Shown here piece by piece: positions 1 to 6,439 of a stretch of 9,940 nt of DNA (positions are counted from its first letter, which is position 1; every line of letters starts with the position of its first letter). Made by a program: the position numbers and the translations under genes. Source of the DNA: Actinotignum schaalii (lineage in GTDB: Bacteria; Actinomycetota; Actinomycetes; Actinomycetales; Actinomycetaceae); NCBI GenBank assembly GCA_946222725.1, contig CAMIHT010000050.1, forward strand, positions 1-9,940, read 5' to 3'. Below the pieces are notes generated by a model. It was not told the DNA's origin. It ran no database searches and was given only the letters and a program-made list of their open reading frames with translations.

Positions 1-113
1 TTCTCGGGTGGCCGCCACGTGAGAGGAGCATGGCCGGGATCACTCCCGCCGCAGGATCAGTCCCGCCGCAGGGCCCGCGCCCTGCCCAGCTACCGGGCAT
101 GCCCTAAGCGGAC
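1..113. other. Left-edge non-coding stretch downstream of the UPF0182 gene
   Basis: No gene can be assigned here. On the plus strand one frame is open from the window edge to a TAA at 105-107, so the 3' end of a convergent gene entering from the left cannot be excluded, but the translated residues match nothing I recognise. The stretch holds a 12-bp direct repeat TCCCGCCGCAGG at 44-55 and 61-72, a 7-bp hairpin at 68-85 and the 10-bp palindrome GGGCATGCCC at 95-104. These structures just past the UPF0182 stop codon suit a transcript end better than a coding function. Confidence 0.4.
68..85 (-). terminator. Possible terminator hairpin after the UPF0182 gene
   Basis: Arms GCAGGGC (68-74) and GCCCTGC (79-85) pair perfectly around the 4-base loop CCGC. 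The hairpin lies about 30 bases past the UPF0182 stop codon, with a further palindrome (95-104) in between. There is no T-run on either side, so it is not a canonical intrinsic terminator. Actinobacterial terminators often lack a U-tract, so the call rests on position and stem strength only. Confidence 0.3.
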
Positions 114-3100
114 TTACTTAGCTCCTTCCAGCTCCTTCTGAGCTGCGATGGCCTGATCCAGCGCGGTCTGCAGGTTCTTCTGGGCCTGCCCGTAGGCCGC
201 CCAATCCCCGCTCTTCATCGCGCTATCTGCCTGACCCACCGCCTGCTTCATGCTCTGCAGCGCGCCGTCCAAACGCTCCTGCGGGGTGCCACCCGCGGCC
301 GGAGCCGGAGCGGGAGCCGCGGCACCCGGTGCAGCGCTGGGCTGCTGGGGCGCGGGCTGGGTGGGCGTCGTCGTACCGGGAGTAGGCGTGGCACCCGGGG
401 TAGTACCGGGCGTGCCCGCCGCGGGCGCCTTGCCCTCACCGGCGGAAATATCTTCCTTGACGTTCTGCAATCCGGCGTCCCCGGCCTGGGCACCCGAATC
501 ACCCCCGAAAGTCTGGTTGAGAGCCTCTTCCAGGGTGGGCGCGAATCCGATATTCCCATCGCCGAAAGCAGTGAGCACGTACTGCATGAGCGGGTAGGTG
601 GTGCCCTGCGAAGCCTGCACGTAAACCGGCTGCACGTAGAGCATGCCACCGCCCACCGGGAGCGTGAGCAGGTTACCCATTCGCACCGTGGTACCACCCG
701 AACGCAGCAGGTTGAGCGCGCGGGAAACATTCTGGTCGGAAAGGAAGTTATTCTGCGCCTGGCCCGGGCCGGGTACCGTGAGGTCACGCGGGAGCTCGAG
801 GAGCCGCAGCTTACCGTAGCCCTCGCGTTTCTCCCCCGGCGTGGATCCCGCATTGGAATCCACCGCGAAGAAACCGGTCATGATATTGCGATCCGTCTGC
901 CCGCCCGGGATATAGCCCGTGGACAGGGAGAATTCCGCGGAATCCTGGCCCGGCATCTGCAACGTCAGGTAGTAGGGCGGCTGCTTGCTATCGGTTTGGG
1001 CTGCCGCAATACCGCTCGCATTGGCCGTATCTACCGCCGGTTCGTTCGGAACATTCCAGAAGTCACCACCGGAGTAGAAGGAGGCCGGGTCCTTGACGTG
1101 GTAGCGGGTCAGCAGCGAACGCTGCGTCTTGAACAGGTCCTCCGGGTAGCGCACATGCGCCATGAGATCACCGGACATCTTGTCCATCGGCTGGACCATA
1201 CCCGGGAAGATTGATTCCCAGGCCCGCAGGATCGGGTCTTTCTCATCCCACTTGTAAAGGGACACCGAACCGTCATAGGCATCCACAACCGTCTTGACGG
1301 AGTTACGGATGTAATTGACATCTTGGCCGGAGGCCGCCCCGTACATACCGCGCGAGTTGAGAGCGTCGGTGGTGGCCGCGGCCAGGGATTCCCGCGCCGA
1401 ATAAGGATAGTTATTCGAGGTGGTGTACCCGTCGATAATCCACACGAGGCGCTTAGGAGTGGCCGGATCCCCGTCCATATCCACTACGGCCGGGTAAGCC
1501 TTGGAATCAAGCGTGAGGTAGGGAGCCACCAGGCGCACCCGCTCGTGCGGGTCGCGATTGAAAAGAATCTGCGATTCGGAAGTCACACGATCAGAGAAGA
1601 AAATATCGGTGGAGCGGAACTTGATGGCAAACATGAGTTTGTCAAAGAAGTTCCCGACCGAGGGGCCGCCGTCGCCGGTATAGGTATTGAGAACCTGCGA
1701 GCCTTCCGCGGCATCGGAGGGATAGTCAATTTCCCAGGGCGCGGTGCCTTCCGGAGCCCCCACGATGGAGTATTCGGGGCTGTTCTGCCCGAAGTAGACG
1801 CGCGGCTCGTATTCACCCAGCTCACCTTGGGAAGGGATGCCGTACTGGAGGAATTGCGGGGCGCCGGAAGCGGAAGTGGTATTGCCGTAGGCAGCCACCA
1901 CGCCGTAGCCGTGGGTGTAGACCGTATGGTCATTCACCCAATTGCGCTGATCCGGACCCAGGCCGTCCAGGTTGAGTTCTCGCACCGCGATCACGGTATC
2001 CCGGTCCGTCTTATTGAGGTTGTAGCGATCCACCGCCAACTGGGAGGCGAAACCGTAGTACTGGCGGTTCTGCTGCATTTGGTTGAAGGTGGGGGACACA
2101 ATATTCGGGTCGAGGAGGCGGATTTGCGCGGTGGATTCCGCGTCATTGCGCAACTGCCCGGCTTCCGCATCGGTACGGGCGTTATAGGGAATGGTCTCCA
2201 CGTTATCCAGGCCGTATGCCTTGAGAGTGGCCGAAATATTGCGGTCAATATACGGCGTTTCCATCTCGATAGCATTCGGGGTGACCCGGAAGCGCTCCAC
2301 CAGTGCCGGCCAGGCCCAGCCCACCGTGGCCCCGGTGACCAGGGCCACCACCAGCCCGGCGGTAATAATCCGCCAGGAACCGCGCAGCGCCGAAATCACG
2401 AAAAGCACCGCGATAGCCAGGAAGGTAATGGCGAGGATCGTGAGCCCGGGAAGCTTAGCGTTAATATCCGTATAGGACGCCCCGGAGAAACGATCATTAT
2501 TGGACAGCAGCAGGGTGTAGCGACTCAACCAGAAGTAGGCAGCCACCAGGATAAAGGCGAGCAGCCCGAGCACGGAGAAATGCACCCGAGCCCGGTTGCG
2601 TACCCGCACCTTGCCCGAATCCACCGTGACCCCGCCGTAGAGGTAATGGCCCAGCACCGCACCGATCGCCCCGATCACCAGCAGGGTAATCGCGAAACTC
2701 AACGCTGATTGCAGCACCGGGAGCGTAAAGACGTAGAAGGCCACATCGCGCCCGAACTGCGGATCCGTATCCCCGAAAGGTGTGCGGAAAATCCACATGA
2801 GGTAGGTGCGCCATTCACCCGCCAGCGGCGCGCCGAAAATCAGGCCGGCGAGCAGCGGCAGGCCCAGGTTGGTGGCCCAGCGGTACTTTTCCGCCGCCTT
2901 GCGGTAGCCCGCGACGCTGGGGGCCTGGATGCCCTCATCTTTTGTGCGCGCGAGGCGGAAATTCAGCCACAGCACGATGGCAACCAGGAGGGTGCCGATG
3001 GTGCCCAGCGCGATGGTCCAGCCCCATTGGGTCCAGAACACGCGAGCCGCGCCGATTTGTTCGTACCATTTAACGTCGGTGTAAACGCCCGATCCGACGA

Positions 3101-3194
3101 CGAGCGCCACGAGCAGAATGGCGAGAACACCCAGTGTCCACCAAAAAGCTCCCGGCGTCTCCCGCCTCAAACGGGGATGTGCGGTTGTACTCAA
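114..3194 (-). CDS. UPF0182 family large integral membrane protein
   Basis: This 1026-residue protein has the UPF0182 family's usual size and layout; its biochemical role is unknown. Seven hydrophobic segments are visible at about residues 17-37, 56-78, 107-125, 152-183, 206-228, 248-270 and 275-297. They are followed by about 600 hydrophilic residues, probably outside the membrane. Family-like stretches include DTDPQFGRDVAFYVFTLPV (142-160), RVTPNAIEMETPYIDRNI (303-320) and HGYGVVAAYGN. There is no cysteine in the whole protein, consistent with an extracytoplasmic domain. Residues 922-969 form a Pro/Ala/Thr-rich linker, and 970-1026 look like a charged helical pair containing GDWAAYGQAQ. The start is TTG at 3192-3194, chosen because GAGG at 3202-3205 sits 7 bases upstream and because it precedes the first membrane segment closely. 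The gene lies 138 bp downstream of the PDZ protease gene on the same strand, so it may be co-transcribed or have its own promoter. Confidence 0.95.
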   Translation of the reverse strand: MSTTAHPRLRRETPGAFWWTLGVLAILLVALVVGSGVYTDVKWYEQIGAARVFWTQWGWTIALGTIGTLLVAIVLWLNFRLARTKDEGIQAPSVAGYRKAAEKYRWATNLGLPLLAGLIFGAPLAGEWRTYLMWIFRTPFGDTDPQFGRDVAFYVFTLPVLQSALSFAITLLVIGAIGAVLGHYLYGGVTVDSGKVRVRNRARVHFSVLGLLAFILVAAYFWLSRYTLLLSNNDRFSGASYTDINAKLPGLTILAITFLAIAVLFVISALRGSWRIITAGLVVALVTGATVGWAWPALVERFRVTPNAIEMETPYIDRNISATLKAYGLDNVETIPYNARTDAEAGQLRNDAESTAQIRLLDPNIVSPTFNQMQQNRQYYGFASQLAVDRYNLNKTDRDTVIAVRELNLDGLGPDQRNWVNDHTVYTHGYGVVAAYGNTTSASGAPQFLQYGIPSQGELGEYEPRVYFGQNSPEYSIVGAPEGTAPWEIDYPSDAAEGSQVLNTYTGDGGPSVGNFFDKLMFAIKFRSTDIFFSDRVTSESQILFNRDPHERVRLVAPYLTLDSKAYPAVVDMDGDPATPKRLVWIIDGYTTSNNYPYSARESLAAATTDALNSRGMYGAASGQDVNYIRNSVKTVVDAYDGSVSLYKWDEKDPILRAWESIFPGMVQPMDKMSGDLMAHVRYPEDLFKTQRSLLTRYHVKDPASFYSGGDFWNVPNEPAVDTANASGIAAAQTDSKQPPYYLTLQMPGQDSAEFSLSTGYIPGGQTDRNIMTGFFAVDSNAGSTPGEKREGYGKLRLLELPRDLTVPGPGQAQNNFLSDQNVSRALNLLRSGGTTVRMGNLLTLPVGGGMLYVQPVYVQASQGTTYPLMQYVLTAFGDGNIGFAPTLEEALNQTFGGDSGAQAGDAGLQNVKEDISAGEGKAPAAGTPGTTPGATPTPGTTTPTQPAPQQPSAAPGAAAPAPAPAAGGTPQERLDGALQSMKQAVGQADSAMKSGDWAAYGQAQKNLQTALDQAIAAQKELEGAK

Positions 3195-3201
3195 ACGAAA
3201 T

Positions 3202-3205
3202 CCTC
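3202..3205 (-). promoter_or_regulatory. Ribosome binding site supporting a TTG start (UPF0182)
   Basis: On the minus strand GAGG is followed by a 7-base spacer and then TTG (3194-3192). No ATG or GTG lies in frame near the N-terminus before the first hydrophobic segment. This decides for the TTG start codon. Confidence 0.6.
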
Positions 3206-3332
3206 AACTTCTTCCGCGGCGCAGGGGCGCGCCCGGCCATCACTATTCCCTATCAAACATAGCGGAAAAAGCTGAGAATCGCGCGTGCGTCAACAGTTTT
3301 TTGGTACGACGACGCCGCCCGCGAACACGCCC

Positions 3333-4469
3333 CTACCGGCCCGCAGCCATATCCTGGCAGGTGGGGAGTTTCGGGGTACGCCCCGCGCCGATGTCCCGGA
3401 CGGCAGCTGCGGCGTCGTCAAAATTCCGGACCGCCCAGATACGTAAGCCTTCCGGTTCGTACCCGATTGTTTCCCCGCAATTCGCGGCCGGGGCGAGGAA
3501 ATCGGTGGCGCCCCGCTCGCGCGCCCCCACGATCTTGTGCTGGATTCCGCCGATGGGCCCCACTTCCCCGTTGAAAGCGAGGGTGCCGGTGCCGGCAATA
3601 ACGGCACTGCCGCCGAGGGAGCCGGGGGTGAGTTCGTCGTACATGCCCAGCGCGAACATGAGGCCGGCCGAGGGCCCGCCGATACCTTCCACCGCGTAGG
3701 TGACGGTGGCCGGGAGCTGCACGTCCTCAACAGCGAGGGACACTCCCAGCAGGGAGCCGGGGTGGATCCAGCCGGTTTCATCCGGCGGGAAGGGCGCGGT
3801 AATAATTGTTGTGGTGCCGGCTTCGCCGCCGCGCTGGTAGGAAACCGTGACGGTGCTCCCCGGTTCGGTAGCGTGCAGGACTTTCGAAAGTTCCCCGAAA
3901 GTGGAGACGGTGGTGGGTGCGGTGCCCGGGGCAGCAATGCCGGTAATAATATCGTCTGCTTCAAGCTGACCGGCCGCCGGGGAGCCTTCCGGAATGTCCG
4001 CCACCCGCAGCTTCATGGTGACGTGGTGGCCGGCCTTTTCCAAAGCAACTCCGGCCGCGACGGTTTGGGAGTTATTCATAAGTTCAGCATTGCGGGCATC
4101 GTCTTCCGCGCTGGAAAGCGTGGGCGGGTAGAGCAGGCGCACCGGCAGTAGCTGGGATTCCTGATCGACCAGCGCCCACAGGGCGTGCGCGCCCAGGGTT
4201 CCCGCCTCGGGGTTCCCCGCCGCGGACACCGTGGTCATATACAGCTGGGTATCGGTGGGATAGGTAGGCACACCCTCCACGCTGACCAGTCGGGTACCGG
4301 CCACCTCCCCGGTTACGTCAAGGGCGGGGCCGGCCATTTCCACCGTGTAGGCACCCGGCAGCAGGAGGGCAAGGACCGCCAGACTCGCAAAAACGAAACC
4401 GCTGCGGCGCGCGGGATGGGCACCGCGGCGCGCGGAACGGGAACTACCTACCTGACCACGTTTTTTCAT
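3333..4469 (-). CDS. Membrane-anchored PDZ and Lon-type (S16) serine protease
   Basis: This secreted or membrane-tethered protease has the Rv3194c type of architecture. Numbering here counts a GTG directly before the ATG as residue 1. An Arg-rich N-terminus is followed by a single hydrophobic segment at about 25-45 (signal anchor), a PDZ domain at about 136-225, and a Lon proteolytic domain at about 236-360. The catalytic dyad is visible: Ser268 in GIGGPSAGL and Lys313 in GGIQHKIVGARERGA, 45 residues apart as expected for Lon. No ATPase domain is present. Cys332 and Cys372 could form a disulfide outside the membrane. I start at the ATG at 4467-4469, because GGAG at 4475-4478 is 5 bases from it, whereas the overlapping GTG (4470-4472) would touch the Shine-Dalgarno. 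The substrate is unknown. Proximity to UPF0182 suggests an envelope quality-control or processing role, which is inference. Confidence 0.92.
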   Translation of the reverse strand: MKKRGQVGSSRSARRGAHPARRSGFVFASLAVLALLLPGAYTVEMAGPALDVTGEVAGTRLVSVEGVPTYPTDTQLYMTTVSAAGNPEAGTLGAHALWALVDQESQLLPVRLLYPPTLSSAEDDARNAELMNNSQTVAAGVALEKAGHHVTMKLRVADIPEGSPAAGQLEADDIITGIAAPGTAPTTVSTFGELSKVLHATEPGSTVTVSYQRGGEAGTTTIITAPFPPDETGWIHPGSLLGVSLAVEDVQLPATVTYAVEGIGGPSAGLMFALGMYDELTPGSLGGSAVIAGTGTLAFNGEVGPIGGIQHKIVGARERGATDFLAPAANCGETIGYEPEGLRIWAVRNFDDAAAAVRDIGAGRTPKLPTCQDMAAGR

Positions 4470-4529
4470 CACCTCTCCATCATGCCTGATCGGGCAGCGC
4501 AGTCCTACCGTTGCTCACGTGCTCCGCCG

Positions 4530-4574
4530 CTCACACCGGGTACCCCAACTCACACCGGGTACCCCAACTCACAC
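4530..4574. repeat. Tandem 19-bp repeat, 2.4 copies, in the divergent promoter region
   Basis: The unit CTCACACCGGGTACCCCAA occurs identically at 4530-4548 and 4549-4567, and its first 7 bases recur at 4568-4574. Each full unit contains the 8-bp palindrome GGGTACCC (4538-4545 and 4557-4564). The repeat lies 61 bp upstream of the PDZ protease start and about 105 bp upstream of the DUF2342 start. Its place between divergent genes suits an operator, but a neutral tandem duplication is equally possible. Confidence 0.85.
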
Positions 4575-4587
4575 AGCACCTCGGTGT

Positions 4588-4624
4588 CGCCTCCGCACCG
4601 GCTCCTGCGCCAGGGGCGGAGGCG
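4588..4624. promoter_or_regulatory. 9-bp inverted repeat upstream of the DUF2342 gene
   Basis: Arms CGCCTCCGC (4588-4596) and GCGGAGGCG (4616-4624) are perfect reverse complements separated by 19 bases. Centre-to-centre spacing of the arms is 28 bp. A further 10-bp palindrome, CCCGCGCGGG, follows at 4629-4638. They lie just upstream of the possible -10 element at 4651, so they could be protein-binding sites or part of a leader transcript on the minus strand. Confidence 0.35.
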
Positions 4625-4650
4625 CCTACCCGCGCGGGCCTGCCGTGTTT

Positions 4651-4676
4651 TAGGCTTAGTGGTGGACCTCGAGGAG
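4651..4676 (+). promoter_or_regulatory. Possible -10 element and ribosome binding site for the DUF2342 gene
   Basis: TAGGCT (4651-4656) fits the actinobacterial TANNNT -10 pattern and would place the transcription start near 4663. No good -35 is seen. AGGAG at 4672-4676 lies 4 bases before the ATG at 4681, which supports that start codon. Confidence 0.35.
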
Positions 4677-4680
4677 AAGA

Positions 4681-6276
4681 ATGACTGAGAATTCACAGCC
4701 GCGTGACGAATGGGAAAAGATGCTGCGGGCAGTCCTTGGCGATGAGGCTGCCGAGGAAATCCTGCGTTCCCTCGCCCCCGGCGGCGATGTAACGTCCGGG
4801 AGCAGCACTGGCACCGGCACGAGCGGCGGAGCATTCCCCGGACTTCCCGGGATGGGTGGCGGGGCCGGCGCGGGCATGCCAGCTGATATCGGGCTGGTGA
4901 TGAATCAGATTCGCGCCATGCTCGGTTCCTCGGGTGAGGGGCCGGTCAATTGGAAAATCGGGGAGCAGGTCGCCCGGGATACCGTGAATAAATCCGGCCC
5001 GGGCCTTCCCACTGCCGCCGCGGGTGATCAGGCCCGCTCCGCGATGGACGTGGCGAGTTTGTGGCTGGACCCGGTCACGGTTTTTGATCCGCCGCGCGGC
5101 CCCAACCAGGTGTGGTCGCGCCTGGACTGGATTGCTCATTCCCTTCCGACCTTCCGGAAACTCACCGCTCCGGTCGGTGCGAACCTCGCGCGGGCTTTCG
5201 GCGAGGCTCTTAGTTCCCAGCTGGAACGTGCCCCGGAGGAGATGCGCCAGATGCTTTCGGGCGGAATGCTCGGGGGGATTCCCGGCGGGCTCGAGGGGAT
5301 GCTCTCCGGAATGACGGCGTCGTTACTGGGAATGCAATACGGCCAGGGGCTCGCGGAGCTGGCCCAGATTTCCTTCGGCACCGCGGACGCCGGTTTCCCG
5401 CTGGTGGAGGGCGAAACGGCCGCGCTGGTGCCGGCTAATATCTCCGAGTTCGCCGCGGGCTTGGATGTGGACGCGCGCGAAGTGGAGCTCTACGTGGCGG
5501 TGCGCGAACAGGCCGCGGCCCGGCTCTTCTCCCAGGTCCCGTGGTTGCGCAGCACAATTCTGGATGCTGTTGCAGCGTACGCCGCCGATATCGCCATCGA
5601 TACCGATGCCATCGAGGAGAAGGTCCGCGAACTCCAGCTTGATCCCGAACAGCTCATGTCCGGGCACATGCCCCAGCTGGATATGAATGAAGTTTTCGCT
5701 TTTACCCGTACGCCCGCCCAGCAATCCACGCTCGAGCGCCTGGAGCATATTGTTTCGCTGGTGGCCGGCTGGGTCAGTGCCGTTACGAGCACCGCGGTGG
5801 CGGCCCAGCTGCCCCACAGCATGAAACTGTCGGAGGCTCTCACGCGCCGCGAGGTGACCGAGGCACCGTCAAACCGGGTTTTTGGTCCACTTGTTGGTTT
5901 CGATATCGCGCCACGGCGTTTGCGCGAGGCGGCAGCTTTCTGGGCGCGCGCTGCCCGCGAGCGCGGAATGGAGGGGCGCGACGCACTCTGGAAGCATCCC
6001 GATTTGCTGCCGCTACCCGAGCACCTGGATAACCCGGACGGTTTCTTCTCCCCGGAGGCGCAGCCTTCCGCGCTGGATGAGGAGCTGGACGCTTTCCTCG
6101 AGGAACTGTTGAGCAGTAGTGATGGGGGCACACCTTTCGGGAACGCGCCGCACGAACCAGGTTTCGGTACGACGACGCCACCCCCGGCCACCGGGGACTC
6201 GAGCACTTCCGATCCCACCGCGGGATCTGAAGATACCGATACGTCCGGGCCTGAGGAGCCGCGGGACTACCGCTAG
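4681..6276 (+). CDS. DUF2342 (zincin-like) family protein, probable non-canonical metalloprotease homologue
   Basis: This 531-residue protein belongs to the family annotated as 'zinc-dependent metalloprotease' (DUF2342, Rv3195-like). Matching segments are NWKIGEQVARD (90-100), SLWLDPVT (126-133), the Gly/Met-rich region 189-218, YVAVREQAAARLFSQVPWLRS (271-291), LVAGWVSAV and PRRLREAAAFWARA...GRDALWKHPDLLP. A Gly/Ser-rich linker (35-66) follows the acidic N-terminus, and a disordered Pro/Thr/Asp-rich tail spans about 477-531. No signal peptide is visible, so it is probably cytoplasmic. There is no HEXXH anywhere; at the expected site the residues read R275-E276-Q277-A278-A279, so the zinc ligands appear lost. 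It is transcribed divergently from the PDZ protease, an arrangement also found in mycobacteria. The function is unknown and catalytic activity is doubtful. Confidence 0.88.
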   Translation: MTENSQPRDEWEKMLRAVLGDEAAEEILRSLAPGGDVTSGSSTGTGTSGGAFPGLPGMGGGAGAGMPADIGLVMNQIRAMLGSSGEGPVNWKIGEQVARDTVNKSGPGLPTAAAGDQARSAMDVASLWLDPVTVFDPPRGPNQVWSRLDWIAHSLPTFRKLTAPVGANLARAFGEALSSQLERAPEEMRQMLSGGMLGGIPGGLEGMLSGMTASLLGMQYGQGLAELAQISFGTADAGFPLVEGETAALVPANISEFAAGLDVDAREVELYVAVREQAAARLFSQVPWLRSTILDAVAAYAADIAIDTDAIEEKVRELQLDPEQLMSGHMPQLDMNEVFAFTRTPAQQSTLERLEHIVSLVAGWVSAVTSTAVAAQLPHSMKLSEALTRREVTEAPSNRVFGPLVGFDIAPRRLREAAAFWARAARERGMEGRDALWKHPDLLPLPEHLDNPDGFFSPEAQPSALDEELDAFLEELLSSSDGGTPFGNAPHEPGFGTTTPPPATGDSSTSDPTAGSEDTDTSGPEEPRDYR

Positions 6277-6328
6277 CTCTTTGCGGGTCGCCCGAGGTGG
6301 CTGTCACCACCCCGGTGAGCGAACCTGC

Positions 6329-6337
6329 TGTGGATAA
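6329..6337 (-). promoter_or_regulatory. Perfect DnaA-box 9-mer in an intergenic region
   Basis: The minus strand reads TTATCCACA, the consensus DnaA box. A weaker copy, TGTGGATGG on the plus strand (6369-6377, 7 of 9 matches), lies exactly 40 bp downstream in the same orientation. Both are in the 163-bp gap before the ThiF-like gene, the second about 30 bp upstream of its likely -10. A chance match is possible, and no origin-like A+T-rich region is present. Confidence 0.4.
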
Positions 6338-6404
6338 CCAGGGCAGCTTTGGGGATATTACCCGTGCCTGTGGATGGGCTTTCGCGCTTGTGCGGCGTGC
6401 TTTT

Positions 6405-6410
6405 TATGCT
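6405..6410 (+). promoter_or_regulatory. Probable -10 element for the ThiF-like gene
   Basis: TATGCT at 6405-6410 fits the -10 consensus and lies in a short T-rich patch. Transcription would start near 6417, giving a leader of about 23 bases that contains AAGG (6429-6432), 7 bases before the first ATG. No convincing -35 hexamer is seen at the proper distance. Confidence 0.4.
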
Positions 6411-6439
6411 GAGGCCATGGTTCTTATCAAGGTGGTCTC

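Noticed and set aside
3..107. Plus-strand open frame ending at TAA 105-107 as the tail of a convergent gene
   Set aside because: Only about 34 Pro/Gly-rich codons are visible, with no recognisable motif, and a second frame is also open, so openness is not evidence here.
1323..2708. A 461-codon open frame on the plus strand opposite the UPF0182 gene
   Set aside because: It is antisense to a well-supported family protein, its His/Gly/Arg-rich composition is typical of a shadow of high-G+C codon use, and it has no family-like motif.
3256..3293. TTGACG (3293-3288) and TATGTT (3261-3256) as a minus-strand promoter for the UPF0182 gene
   Set aside because: The hexamers are 26 bp apart, far from the usual 16-19 bp. 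Either could act alone with an extended partner, but the pair cannot be called a promoter.
3297..3302. Six T residues on the plus strand as an intrinsic terminator
   Set aside because: No plus-strand gene ends here, and no stable stem lies immediately upstream. On the minus strand it is an A-run.
4530..4574. Tandem repeats as a CRISPR array
   Set aside because: Copies abut without spacers, number only 2.4, and no cas gene is present.
6296..6311. Stem GGTGG/CCACC as a terminator of the DUF2342 gene
   Set aside because: The stem is only 5 bp with a 6-base loop and no T-run, and several alternative pairings compete, so it is too weak to annotate.
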